From Mycolicibacterium crocinum (GTDB lineage Bacteria; Actinomycetota; Actinomycetes; Mycobacteriales; Mycobacteriaceae), in contig NZ_CP092362.2 of assembly GCF_022370635.2 (NCBI RefSeq), positions 2,046,001 through 2,110,000 of the forward strand: a stretch of DNA of 64,000 bases, written 5' to 3'. Position numbers and translations under genes: made by a program. A model generated the notes under the pieces. It made no database searches. It saw nothing but the letters and a program-made list of their open reading frames with translations, and was not told where the DNA came from. Below are positions 10,371-19,530 of the stretch, piece after piece; positions within the stretch are counted from its first letter, which is position 1; each line of letters begins with the position of its first letter.

Positions 10371-11129
10371 ATGGAGATCTCGGGCAAGAAGGTCGTCGTC
10401 ATCGGTGGCGCATCGGGCTTCGGGCGGGCGAGCGCTGAGCGGCTGGCCGCCCAGGGCGCCAAGGTGGCGATCCTCGACCGCGAAGGTACCGACGGCCCCG
10501 AGGTCGCGTCCGGTGTCGGCGGCCCCTTCATCCCGGTTGACGTCACCGACTTCGCGGGCACCGAGAAGGTCCTGCAGCAGGCAGTCGACGAGCTGGGTGG
10601 TCTGCACGTCGTGCTGACCACCGCCGGCGGTGGTGTCGCGGAGAAGACGTTCGGCAAGAACGGCCCGCACGCCCTCGAGACCTTCCAGAGCACGATCAAC
10701 CTGAACCTGATCGCGAGCTTCAACATCAGCCGCCTCGCGGCCGCGCACATGGCCAACAACGAGCCCGAGGACGAGGAGCGCGGCGTCATCATCAACACCG
10801 CCTCGATCGCCGCGTTCGAAGGCCAGATCGGCCAGGTCGCCTACACCGCAGCCAAGGCCGGCATCGCAGGCATGTGCCTGACCATGGCCCGCGACCTGGG
10901 GCCGGTCGGCATCCGCGCGCTGGCCATCGCGCCGAGCCTGTTCGCCACCGGTCTGACCAAGGGCATCCCCGACGAGTTCGCCAAGGCGCTCACCAAGGAC
11001 GCCGCCTTCCCGAAGCGGCTGGGCCGGCCCGAGGAATTCGCCATGCTGGTCTCCGCGATCGTCGAGAACCCGATGCTCAACGGCCAGTGCATCCGCCTGG
11101 ACGCCGGGCAGCGCTTCGCCCCCAAGTAA
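10371..11129 (+). CDS. SDR oxidoreductase, 3-hydroxyacyl-CoA dehydrogenase type II-like
   Basis: 252-residue classical short-chain dehydrogenase. Features are VVVIGGASGFGRA (NAD-binding glycine motif), a Ser followed by Tyr-x3-Lys in the catalytic block INTASIAAFEGQIGQVAYTA then AK, and a C-terminal GQCIRLDAGQRFAPK. The IAAFEGQIGQ variant and overall length match the HSD17B10/3-hydroxyacyl-CoA dehydrogenase type II group, so oxidation of beta-hydroxyacyl-CoA is a reasonable role. It lies 66 bp upstream of fadE22 on the same strand, so both may serve one beta-oxidation branch. Confidence 0.9.
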   Translation: MEISGKKVVVIGGASGFGRASAERLAAQGAKVAILDREGTDGPEVASGVGGPFIPVDVTDFAGTEKVLQQAVDELGGLHVVLTTAGGGVAEKTFGKNGPHALETFQSTINLNLIASFNISRLAAAHMANNEPEDEERGVIINTASIAAFEGQIGQVAYTAAKAGIAGMCLTMARDLGPVGIRALAIAPSLFATGLTKGIPDEFAKALTKDAAFPKRLGRPEEFAMLVSAIVENPMLNGQCIRLDAGQRFAPK

Positions 11130-11195
11130 GAGCCGATCACGCACGGCGTGGTAAGGCATTAGGGGACCAGGCACCGCCGCCTCGAGGAGGATCCG

Positions 11196-13361
11196 ATGGG
11201 TATCGCACTGACCGACGACCACCGTGAACTCAGCGAGGTGGCGCGCTCGTTCCTGACCACGCAGAAGGCCAGAGCGGCGGCGCGTGCACTGCTCGCCGAC
11301 GACGCCGAGGAGGCGCGTCCGCCGTTCTGGACCGAGCTGGCCGGCTTGGGCTGGCTCGGCCTGCACGTCGACGAGCAGTACGGCGGTTCGGGTTTCGGCT
11401 TGCCGGAACTGGTGGTCGTCGTCGACGAGCTCGGCCGCGCGGTGGCGCCGGGCCCGTTCGTGCCGACCGTCGTCGCATCGGCGTTGGTGTCGGCGGTCGG
11501 AAGCGACGAGCAGAAGGCGCGTCTGCTGCCGGGGTTGGTCGACGGATCAGTCACTGCGGCAATCGGATTCGGCGGCGATGTCACGCTCTCCGGTGAAACG
11601 GCGAGTGGCGATGCCGGTGTGGTCCTCGGCGCCGGGCTGGCTGATCTCTTGGTGGTGACCGCCGGTGATGACGTGCTGCTGGTGGAGCGCGGCGCCGACG
11701 GGGTCTCGGTCGACCTGCCGGGCAGCCTCGACCGGGCCCGGCGCTCCGGGCGGGTCTCGCTGCGCGACGTCTCGGTGGCCGGCAACGTGCTGACCGGCGC
11801 TCTCCCTGTCGCAGTTGCGTTGGCCCGCACCCTGTTTAGTGCCGAGGCCGCGGGCGGGGCCTCGGACTGTGTGGACACCGCCGTCGAATATGCCAAGGTG
11901 CGTGAGCAATTCGGCCGCACCATCGCGACGTTCCAGGCGATCAAGCATCACTGCGCGGACATGATCGTCGGCTCGGAGTCCGCGGTTGCCGCCGCCTGGG
12001 ACGCCGCCCGCGCTTTCACCGACGATCAGAAGCAGTTCGAACTGGTGGCCGCTGCCGCGGCGGCGCTGGCCTTCCCGGCGTATGTTCGTAACGCGGAGTT
12101 GAACATTCAGGTGCACGGGGGCATCGGCTTCACCTGGGAGCACGACGCGCATCTGCATCTGCGACGCGCGCTGACCGTGCAGGCGGTACTCGGCGGAGAT
12201 GGCCCGGTGACCGATGTGTTCACCCTGACCCAGTCCGGCGTCAGCCGGGCCAACAGTCTTGACCTGCCAGCTGAAGCCGACGAGCTGCGCACCCAAATCC
12301 GTTCCGACGCAGCCGAACTCGCCAAGCTCGACGAGAAGGCACAACTCGACGAGTTGATAGCCAGCGGGTACGTGATGCCGCACTGGCCCAAGCCCTGGGG
12401 TCGCGCCGCCGGTGCCGTCGAACAGCTGCTGATCGAGGAGGAGTTCGCCGCCGCCGGTATCAAGCGGCCGGACTACGGGATCACCGGCTGGGTGATCCTG
12501 ACGCTGATCCAGCACGGAACCCCTTCGCAGATCGAGCGGTTCGTCGAGAAGGCGCTGCGCAAAGACGAGATCTGGTGCCAGCTGTTCTCCGAGCCGTCGG
12601 CGGGCTCGGATGCCGCGGCGGTCAAGACCCGCGCCACCCGGGTCGACGGCGGCTGGAAAATCACCGGGCAGAAGGTGTGGACCAGCGGGGCGCACTACTG
12701 CAAGCGCGGCCTGGCCACCGTCCGCACCGACTTCGAGGTGCCCAAGCACGCCGGCATCACGACGGTGATCCTCGACATGGAGGCGCCGGGCGTCGAGGTG
12801 CGACCGCTGCGCCAGATCACCGGTGGCGCCGACTTCAACGAAGTGTTCTTCAACGACGTGTTTGTGCCCGACGAGGATGTGGTCGGCGAGCCCAACGCCG
12901 GCTGGACCGTCGCGCGGGCCACCCTCGGCAATGAGCGGGTCAGCATCGGCGGCGGGGCGGGCACGATCGCGCCGGCGGCGGCCTGGCTGGTGTCGCTGAC
13001 CAAGGCCCACGGTGACCGGGTCGCCGGCGCCGTCCAGTGGGTCGGTCGGTTCCTGGCCAGGGATCAGGCGCTGCGTCTGCTGAACCTGCGCCGTGTGGTT
13101 CGTGCGCTGGAAGGCGCCGGACCCGGGCCGGAAGGCAACATCACCAAACTGATTCTGGCCGAACAGTTTCAGGAGCAGGGAACCATCGCCGCGGCACTGG
13201 TCGGCCCGGATGCGGCACTCGACGGTGGCGAGGGCGAGATGGCGGGCCGCACCGCGCTGGGGTCCCGCGCACTGTCCATCGCCGGCGGCACATCGGAGAT
13301 CACCCGCAACCAGATCGCTGAGCGCATCCTCGGTATGCCGCGTGACCCGCTGATCAAGTAA
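11196..13361 (+). CDS. fadE22: two-domain fused acyl-CoA dehydrogenase FadE22
   Basis: 721 residues, about twice a normal acyl-CoA dehydrogenase. Residues 1-370 form one dehydrogenase fold (YAKVREQFGRTIATFQAIKH, then IQVHGGIGFTWEHDAHLHL). Residues 380-721 form a second (LFSEPSAGSDAAAVKTRA, KITGQKVWTSGAHYCKRG, AGGTSEITRNQIAERILG). Such fusions, also FadE34 and FadE6, correspond to covalently joined alpha and beta subunits in which only one half keeps a full active site. Length and position next to ligB and cstA match M. tuberculosis Rv3061c. SD AGGAGG lies just before ATG 11196. The substrate is unknown. Confidence 0.93.
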   Translation: MGIALTDDHRELSEVARSFLTTQKARAAARALLADDAEEARPPFWTELAGLGWLGLHVDEQYGGSGFGLPELVVVVDELGRAVAPGPFVPTVVASALVSAVGSDEQKARLLPGLVDGSVTAAIGFGGDVTLSGETASGDAGVVLGAGLADLLVVTAGDDVLLVERGADGVSVDLPGSLDRARRSGRVSLRDVSVAGNVLTGALPVAVALARTLFSAEAAGGASDCVDTAVEYAKVREQFGRTIATFQAIKHHCADMIVGSESAVAAAWDAARAFTDDQKQFELVAAAAAALAFPAYVRNAELNIQVHGGIGFTWEHDAHLHLRRALTVQAVLGGDGPVTDVFTLTQSGVSRANSLDLPAEADELRTQIRSDAAELAKLDEKAQLDELIASGYVMPHWPKPWGRAAGAVEQLLIEEEFAAAGIKRPDYGITGWVILTLIQHGTPSQIERFVEKALRKDEIWCQLFSEPSAGSDAAAVKTRATRVDGGWKITGQKVWTSGAHYCKRGLATVRTDFEVPKHAGITTVILDMEAPGVEVRPLRQITGGADFNEVFFNDVFVPDEDVVGEPNAGWTVARATLGNERVSIGGGAGTIAPAAAWLVSLTKAHGDRVAGAVQWVGRFLARDQALRLLNLRRVVRALEGAGPGPEGNITKLILAEQFQEQGTIAAALVGPDAALDGGEGEMAGRTALGSRALSIAGGTSEITRNQIAERILGMPRDPLIK

Positions 13362-13441
13362 TTGACGCGGCGGCTCGCCGTTGGCAAACCGTTTTTGAGC
13401 TATTCACCGCAGGAAGCTCCGGTGGTGGCTAATGTTCGTGC

Positions 13442-14779
13442 ATGCGAATCAGAGGTCTGGCACTGGCCATGCTCGCCGTCGTCCTGGCTGCCTGCGGCGG
13501 AGCGCCCAAACCTGGCGTCCCCACGTCTGAAGCCGCCAAGGCAGACGACATCAAGATCACCGGAGATGCGTCCACTCCGGTGAACAAGCTCGCGATCTCG
13601 GCGATCGCCGACCTGCAGAAGTACTGGGCTGAGGAGTACCCGAAGCTCTACGGCAGCGACTACAAGCCGGTGGCGGGTGGCTTCTTTGCCGTCGTCCCGT
13701 CGTCGATGAAACTCCCACCGTGTGTGTCAGACGCCGACGAAATTCGCGGCAATGCGTTCTATTGCCCGTCCAAAGACGTCGTGGCCTGGGATTCCGAGAA
13801 CCTGCTGCCCGACTTGCAGTCCAGATTCGGTGATTTCGTCATCCCGATCGTGCTGGCCCACGAGTGGGGACACGCCATTCAGGACCGGTCCAATTTCACC
13901 GCGCGCACGGTCACCAAGGAATTGCAGGCCGACTGCTTCGCCGGCGGCTGGGCCAAGCACGCCAAAGACGCGGGCGTCTATAAGGTCAACGCCGCTGACA
14001 TGGACAATGCCCTCGCCGGCATCCTGGAACTGCGGGACTCCCCGGGGAGCAGCAAGATCGACCCGTCGGCGCACGGCAGCGGCTTCGACCGGGTCAGCGC
14101 CTTCCAGGACGGCTTCGATAACGGCCCCACCGCCTGCAAGGCGTACCGCGACGACGATCCTGTGGTTCTCGAGCTGCCCTTCCAGACCGCTGAGGACGAG
14201 GCCTCCGGCGGTGAACTGTCGTACGACTCGATTGTCAACGACGTGCCCTACGACATCGAGGACTACTGGGCGCACGTCTATCCCGAACTTACCGACGGTG
14301 AGGCGTGGGTGCCGGTGAAGGGCCTGGAGCCGTTCGACCCGTCCAACCCGCCGATGTGCGGCAATACCCGCGCCGAGGGCTATGCGCTGTTCTATTGCGT
14401 CCCAGACGATTACATCGGCTGGGACAACGAGTCGATGCGAGCTGTGTACAACAAGGGCCACGACTACGCGGTCGCGACATTGATCGCGACGCAGTTCGGA
14501 CTGGCAGCGATGACCCGGGCCAACGACAAGTCCGACGACAAGACCCAGTCGCTGCGGGGCGACTGCTTCGCGGGGGCCTACACCGCCAGCGTCCTGCTGC
14601 AGAACCGGAAAGACACCAGCAGCTTCGGTATCTCACCCGGCGACCTCGACGAGGCCATCACCGCGCTGCTGGTGTTCCGCGGCGATGGCGATGTCGAACG
14701 TCAGGGCGCCGGCCTCGAACGGATCCGGCACTTCCGCACCGGCGTACTCGACGGCGCGGGTGCCTGCCTGAAGGACTGA
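13442..14779 (+). CDS. lipoprotein with duplicated neutral zinc metallopeptidase domain
   Basis: 445-residue predicted lipoprotein: short basic start, hydrophobic stretch, lipobox LAAC with Cys18. Residues 40-230 hold a putative neutral zinc metallopeptidase domain with HEWGH at 140-144 (LAHEWGHAIQD), followed by KELQADCFAGGWAKHA, where the Glu could be the third zinc ligand. Residues 260-440 repeat the same fold (IEDYWAHVYPEL parallels LQKYWAEEYPKL, GDCFAGAYTASVL parallels ADCFAGGWAKHA). The second copy has lost the HExxH-type motif, reading IATQFGLAAM at about 348-357. It is therefore one apparently active and one degenerate copy, on the outer face of the membrane. Targets are unknown. Confidence 0.85.
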   Translation: MRIRGLALAMLAVVLAACGGAPKPGVPTSEAAKADDIKITGDASTPVNKLAISAIADLQKYWAEEYPKLYGSDYKPVAGGFFAVVPSSMKLPPCVSDADEIRGNAFYCPSKDVVAWDSENLLPDLQSRFGDFVIPIVLAHEWGHAIQDRSNFTARTVTKELQADCFAGGWAKHAKDAGVYKVNAADMDNALAGILELRDSPGSSKIDPSAHGSGFDRVSAFQDGFDNGPTACKAYRDDDPVVLELPFQTAEDEASGGELSYDSIVNDVPYDIEDYWAHVYPELTDGEAWVPVKGLEPFDPSNPPMCGNTRAEGYALFYCVPDDYIGWDNESMRAVYNKGHDYAVATLIATQFGLAAMTRANDKSDDKTQSLRGDCFAGAYTASVLLQNRKDTSSFGISPGDLDEAITALLVFRGDGDVERQGAGLERIRHFRTGVLDGAGACLKD

Positions 14780-14832
14780 CCGGTCCAGCCAATAGTCGAG
14801 ATCTACCTCATGGTCGTGGTTCCGCCGGCGCT

Positions 14833-14851
14833 TTCAAGGGGTCGATGCAAC
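14833..14851 (+). repeat. left terminal inverted repeat of the IS30 element
   Basis: TTCAAGGGGTCGATGCAAC, an exact reverse complement of 16122-16140. Confidence 0.93.
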
Positions 14852-14876
14852 ACCCTTCTGATTGAGGAGTGTTGTG

Positions 14877-16139
14877 ATGGCTCGATTGGTGTTGGAGGCG
14901 AAGAAGCGGTTGTTTTGGCAGCGGGTCCGGGAGGGCTTGCTGCCGGGGGATGCCAGCGAGGCTGCGGGCGTGTCGGCAACCTGCGGGCGGCGGTGGTTCC
15001 GCGAGGCTGGCGGTGTGAAACCCGCTGTGAGCAAACTGAACACCTGCGGTCCGCGCCCACGGCTGACCCTTGAGGAACGCATCGAGATCCAGGCCGGTGT
15101 CCACGCGAACGATTCGATACGGTCGATCGCGGGCCGGCTGAACCGGGCACCTTCGACGATCAAGCGCGAGATCGATAACAACACCGAACTGCGCACCCGC
15201 AAGAATCCGAAGAAATCCGGGTATCGACGCAAGGACGCCTTCGGTGCCCGCCAAAGCGGTTCCTCGGCGAAAGTGGACTATCGCGCACTATCCGCCCACG
15301 ACCGCAGTGCCGATCGCGCGCGGCGCCCCAAACCGAGCAAGCTGGCCGGAAATGACACACTGCGCGAGCAGGTGCAGAGTCGATTGGAGTCACGGCACAG
15401 CCCCGAGCAGATCGCGCTGCGGCTGCGCTTCGACTTTCCCGATGATCCGGAGATGTGGGTGTCACACGAAGCCATCTACCAGGCCCTCTACGTGCAAGGA
15501 CGCGGGGCACTGCGCCGCGAATTGCACCAGTGCCTGCGCACCAAACGGGCCATCCGACGGCCCCAGCATCAGCCCGGAACCCGGCCCGGTCGCATCCCGA
15601 ACATGATCAACATCAGCGAACGCCCCGCCGACGTCAACGACCGCGCCGTGCCCGGCCACTGGGAAGGCGACCTCATCATGGGCAGCACCGCGTCGAACTC
15701 GGCGATCGGCACCCTGGTCGAACGTGCCACCCGGTTCGTGATGCTGCTGCACCTGCCCGACGGCCATACCGCCGAAGCTGTCCAGGACGCAATCGTCGCC
15801 AAGATCACCGAATTGCCCGAGCATCTACGCCTGTCGTTGACCTGGGATCAAGGCAAGGAGATGGCCAACCACCGTGCCATCACCGAGGCCACCGATCTCG
15901 ACATCTACTTCTGCGACCCGCACTCACCGTGGCAGCGCGGCAGTAACGAGAACACCAATGGGCTTCTACGGCAGTACTTCCCGAAGGGGACCGACCTGTC
16001 CCTCTGGGGCCCCGGCTACCTCGACCAGGTCGCCTCCGAACTCAATGGCCGACCCCGAAAGACACTGGGATGGAGAACCCCAGCCGAGGCGCTGAACGAA
16101 CTACTCTCAAATCCACCCACCGTTGCATCGACCCCTTGA
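14877..16139 (+). CDS. IS30-family transposase
   Basis: 420-residue DDE transposase. The N-terminal half has two helix-turn-helix-like regions, the second reading LEERIEIQAGVHANDSIRSI then RAPSTIKREI as in other IS30 proteins. The catalytic core shows HWEGDLIMGS (first Asp), SLTWDQGKEM (second Asp) and SNENTNGLLRQYFPKG (Glu). I placed the start at ATG 14877, 7 nt after GAGGAG, rather than an in-frame TTG five codons earlier. The stop TGA is within the right inverted repeat. The gene is intact and so potentially active. Confidence 0.95.
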   Translation: MARLVLEAKKRLFWQRVREGLLPGDASEAAGVSATCGRRWFREAGGVKPAVSKLNTCGPRPRLTLEERIEIQAGVHANDSIRSIAGRLNRAPSTIKREIDNNTELRTRKNPKKSGYRRKDAFGARQSGSSAKVDYRALSAHDRSADRARRPKPSKLAGNDTLREQVQSRLESRHSPEQIALRLRFDFPDDPEMWVSHEAIYQALYVQGRGALRRELHQCLRTKRAIRRPQHQPGTRPGRIPNMINISERPADVNDRAVPGHWEGDLIMGSTASNSAIGTLVERATRFVMLLHLPDGHTAEAVQDAIVAKITELPEHLRLSLTWDQGKEMANHRAITEATDLDIYFCDPHSPWQRGSNENTNGLLRQYFPKGTDLSLWGPGYLDQVASELNGRPRKTLGWRTPAEALNELLSNPPTVASTP

Positions 16140-16140
16140 A
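16122..16140 (-). repeat. right terminal inverted repeat of the IS30 element
   Basis: GTTGCATCGACCCCTTGAA, exact reverse complement of the left repeat. It contains the transposase stop codon. Confidence 0.93.
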
Positions 16141-16262
16141 CTCAAGGCCCCATTCACGACCATGGCGTCGATCTCGCGCCGTTGGCCGTCGACGCTGAGC
16201 CGGCATGTCTCAGTGAACAGATCCGCGATCTTGTCGTGCGCGACGGTCATCGGGCAAGCTCG

Positions 16263-17276
16263 GTGATCGTGGCGGGCACCGACAAACTGGTTCTGGGTGC
16301 GAGCGGTTTCCTCGGCTCACATGTGACGCGGCAGTTGGTCGAGCGCGGCGACAACGTCCGGGTGATGCTGCGCCGCAGCAGCTCGACCCGCGCCATCGAC
16401 GACCTGCCAGTGCAGCGTTTCTACGGCGACATCTTCGACGACGCGGCGCTCAAGGAAGCGATGGACGGCTGCGACGTCGTCTACTACTGCGTCGTCGACA
16501 CCCGGGCCCACCTGCGCGACCCCGCGCCCTTGTACCGCACCAACGTCGAGGGGCTGAGTCATGTCCTCGACGCCGCGGTGAATGCCGATCTACGAAAGTT
16601 CGTGTTCACCAGCACAATCGGCACCATCGGGCTGGGGGACGGCGGAGTCGTCAACGAGGACACCCCGTTCAACTGGGGCAGCAAGGCCGGCGGCTACATC
16701 GGCTCACGGGTCGCGGCCGAGAAGCTGGTGCTGGACTACTGCCGCGACAAGGCGCTGCCCGCCGTCGCGCTGTGCGTGTCCAACACCTACGGCGCCGGAG
16801 ATTGGCAGCCCACCCCGCACGGGTCGCTGGTGGCCGCCGCCGCTGCCGGCAAGTTGCCCTTCTATATGGATGGAATGGCGACCGAGGTCGTCGGCATCAC
16901 CGACGCCGCCCGCGCGCTGCTGCTGGCCGCCGACCACGGCCGGGTGGGAGAGCGCTACATCATCTCCGAGCGTTATCTGTCCTACCGGGAGCTCTACGAG
17001 ACGGCGGCACGCGCCGCCGGTCGGCCGGCGCCACGGTGGGGCATTCCCACGCCGGTGATGAAGGCGGTCGGGGTCCTCGGCGGGGTCGCCGCCGCGCTAA
17101 CCCGGCGTGACCTGCCGTTGAATCCGACGACCGTGCGGCTGATGGGCATCATGGCGCCGATGGACCACAGCAAGGCGGTCCGCGAACTGGGCTGGCAGCC
17201 GCGCGACGTCCACGAGTCGATCCGGGAGGCGGTCGAGTTCTTCGATCGCCGTCGACGCGAGCGTCAGGGTCGCTGA
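16263..17276 (+). CDS. NAD-dependent epimerase/dehydratase (extended SDR)
   Basis: About 337 residues. An N-terminal Rossmann motif LVLGASGFLGSHVTRQL is followed by DLPVQRFYGDIFDDAALKEA and the family segment YYCVVDTRAHLRDPAPLYRTN. The active-site region is YIGSRVAAEKLV. It belongs to the dihydroflavonol reductase-like epimerases, close in appearance to M. tuberculosis Rv0139. The reaction is unknown; these enzymes act on nucleotide sugars, hydroxysteroids or aldehydes. I take GTG 16263 (or GTG 16269) as start, since the family begins a few residues before the glycine motif. An open frame back to 16182 looks fortuitous. Confidence 0.87.
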   Translation: MIVAGTDKLVLGASGFLGSHVTRQLVERGDNVRVMLRRSSSTRAIDDLPVQRFYGDIFDDAALKEAMDGCDVVYYCVVDTRAHLRDPAPLYRTNVEGLSHVLDAAVNADLRKFVFTSTIGTIGLGDGGVVNEDTPFNWGSKAGGYIGSRVAAEKLVLDYCRDKALPAVALCVSNTYGAGDWQPTPHGSLVAAAAAGKLPFYMDGMATEVVGITDAARALLLAADHGRVGERYIISERYLSYRELYETAARAAGRPAPRWGIPTPVMKAVGVLGGVAAALTRRDLPLNPTTVRLMGIMAPMDHSKAVRELGWQPRDVHESIREAVEFFDRRRRERQGR

Positions 17277-17361
17277 GAAAGCGCTCGGGTTTGCCGACGG
17301 GTGACTACGCTCGTGACGTGCGTGCGGCCCGGCTGATCCACGGATCACGTGACGGGGCCGC

Positions 17362-19530
17362 ATGATCGCTTCGAGAGTGCGCGACCGGATCGGATTCGGC
17401 GCCGGCTTGTTCGGCTGGGTCGCACTGCCCTACCTCGCCGGTTCGGTGTTGTCCTGGCAGACTTTCGGAGGCGGGATCGGGCCCGCGTTCTTCCCGGCGG
17501 CCGGCGTGACGGTCGCGGCCATGCTGCTGACCAAGCGGACCATGTGGCCGGTGATCGTGGCCGCGATCGTCATCGCGGAGCTTGCCGTCGACCTTCGCTA
17601 CGGCGCCGGATGGCAGACGTCGGTGGGGTTCGCGGTGGCCAACTCGGTGGAGCCACTTGTCGGCGCCTCGCTGGTACTGGCCTGGTGCAAGGGGCCGCCG
17701 GACCTCCGTAAACGCGAGGACCTGGCCCGGTTCGTGGCCGGAGCCATGATGCTGGGCCCCCTCGTCGGCGGCGTGATCGGCGGGGTGACGACTGCGCTGC
17801 GCGACCAGGTCGACTGGCCGATGGCGATAGTGCACTGGTGGGCCGGTGACGCCGTCGGCGTCCTGCTGATCGGCGCGCCGATCCTGTTGTGGCCGTTACA
17901 GTCCCCCATCCTGCGGTCGCGGATGCTGGAGACGATGGCCGTCCTGACCGGGATGGCGGTTCTGACGGTGGTGTCGTTCCGGCTCGAGCTTCCGCCCGCA
18001 TTGTTCCTGCTGCCCGTGATGGCCTGGGCGGCGTTGCGGCTCGACATGCTCGGGGCGGCGCTGTGTGGCGGGGCGCTGACCTTCACCGCCAACGGCATGG
18101 CCAACGCCGGATACACGACGTTCGAGAACCTCGACCTGCACCGGCCGGGTCAGCTGGCCATCGCCCAGGCATTCATCGCCGTCGTCGTCCTCGTCGCGAT
18201 GCTGACCGCCCAGGAGGCCGCGGGCCGGGTCACCGCGGTCCAGCAACGCCAGGCCGAACGGCGTGAGCGAGAGCGCCTGGAGACGCTGGCCAACCTCGGC
18301 CAGATGCTCTCCGGTGCACTGACGCAGAACCAGATCGGTGACGCCGTTCTCTCACAGGTGATCAACGAGGCGGGCGCACAGGCACTCGCGGTGGCGCTCC
18401 TCAACGACGACGGCACCGCACTCGATTGGCTGGCGATGGGGGGTTACCCCGATTTTGCGGCCTACCAGTTCCACGACAGTGTGGCGCTGGGCGAGCCGAC
18501 CGCGGCTACCGACGCGGTCCGCACGGGGCAGCCGGTGATCATCCGGACGGTCGCCGAGTATCGCCGGCGCTACCCGGCCAATGCCAAGTGGATGGTCGCC
18601 AGCGGCGGCGCGGCTGTGGTGAGTTGGCCGTTGACGGCGGGCGGCAAAGCCATTGGGGCGCTGGTGTTGGCGTGGGCCGACACCCAGCCGCTGGATACCG
18701 CGCAACTCGCCTACACCTCCGCGGTGGCCACCATGATTGCGCAGGCGCTCGTGCGCGCGCGGATCTACGCCGACGAACACGCCCGCGCAGCGGTATTGCA
18801 GGCTGCGGTGCTACCGACCAGCCCGGCCCCGATCGACGGGGTGGAGGTCGGGGTGAGCTATGAACCCGCCGATCTGGTGCAAGGTCTCGGCGGTGACTGG
18901 TACGACGCGCTCGAATTGCCGCATGGCCGAACATATCTCGCGGTCGGCGATGTGGTGGGCCACGGCCTTCCCGCCGTGGAGGACATGGCGCAACTGCGCA
19001 GCGCGGGGCGGGCGCTGGCCCTGCAGGGTCTGCCCCCGGCCCAGTTGCTGGTGGCGCTCAACGCGTTCACCCGCCACGCCAGCAACGGCAAGTTCGCGAC
19101 AATGGGTGTGGCAGTGCTGGATCCGGCGTCGGCCACCTTGAGTTACGCCTCGGCCGGTCATCCGCCGCCGCTGCTGCGGCGCGCGTCGACCGGCACGGTC
19201 ATCCGGCTGTCCGGGGCGCACGGCCCGGTGCTGGGCCCGATCGCGCGCGCCTCCTACAGCGAAGGCAATGTCGAGGTCGTCGAAGGGGACATTTTCGTCA
19301 TGTACACCGATGGGCTCATCGAGCGGCGTGGTCAGGACATCGAATCCGGAATGCAGCGCGTGGAACAGTACGTCGCGGACTGGAGCGGTGACGAGGCGCT
19401 GCCGTCGGCCTGCCGGGAACTCACCCAGACGGTGGCGCCGCCGCCGCGTAACGACGATGTCTGCGTGGTCGCAGTACGGTTCGGAACCAGCTTGGGGGAC
19501 AACGACTCCCAGGGATCTGATCCCGCGTGA
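17362..19530 (+). CDS. MASE1-GAF-PP2C membrane serine phosphatase (RsbU/SpoIIE type)
   Basis: 722 residues. Residues 1-280 form a MASE1-like integral membrane sensor of about eight helices with FGGGIGPAFFPAAGVTVAAM and VHWWAGDAVGVLLIGAP. Residues 300-470 resemble a GAF domain (LANLGQMLSGALTQNQIGDA onward). Residues 480-715 are a PP2C/SpoIIE phosphatase, with metal-binding aspartates in GGDWYDALEL, GDVVGHGLPAVEDMAQLRSA, YTDGLIERRG and NDDVCVVAV. Such proteins dephosphorylate anti-anti-sigma factors in partner-switching stress pathways. No sigma, anti-sigma or STAS gene is nearby, so the partner is elsewhere. The stop overlaps the start of the next gene by 4 bp. Confidence 0.9.
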   Translation: MIASRVRDRIGFGAGLFGWVALPYLAGSVLSWQTFGGGIGPAFFPAAGVTVAAMLLTKRTMWPVIVAAIVIAELAVDLRYGAGWQTSVGFAVANSVEPLVGASLVLAWCKGPPDLRKREDLARFVAGAMMLGPLVGGVIGGVTTALRDQVDWPMAIVHWWAGDAVGVLLIGAPILLWPLQSPILRSRMLETMAVLTGMAVLTVVSFRLELPPALFLLPVMAWAALRLDMLGAALCGGALTFTANGMANAGYTTFENLDLHRPGQLAIAQAFIAVVVLVAMLTAQEAAGRVTAVQQRQAERRERERLETLANLGQMLSGALTQNQIGDAVLSQVINEAGAQALAVALLNDDGTALDWLAMGGYPDFAAYQFHDSVALGEPTAATDAVRTGQPVIIRTVAEYRRRYPANAKWMVASGGAAVVSWPLTAGGKAIGALVLAWADTQPLDTAQLAYTSAVATMIAQALVRARIYADEHARAAVLQAAVLPTSPAPIDGVEVGVSYEPADLVQGLGGDWYDALELPHGRTYLAVGDVVGHGLPAVEDMAQLRSAGRALALQGLPPAQLLVALNAFTRHASNGKFATMGVAVLDPASATLSYASAGHPPPLLRRASTGTVIRLSGAHGPVLGPIARASYSEGNVEVVEGDIFVMYTDGLIERRGQDIESGMQRVEQYVADWSGDEALPSACRELTQTVAPPPRNDDVCVVAVRFGTSLGDNDSQGSDPA

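Larger units (their letters stand above)
14833..16140 (+). mobile_element. IS30-family insertion sequence, complete
   Basis: 1308-bp element bounded by perfect 19-bp inverted repeats (14833-14851 and 16122-16140) and carrying one intact transposase whose stop codon lies inside the right repeat. A CT dinucleotide flanks both ends (14831-14832 and 16141-16142), compatible with a 2-bp target duplication. The intact open frame and perfect ends suggest recent arrival. It sits between the lipoprotein and epimerase genes. Confidence 0.93.
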
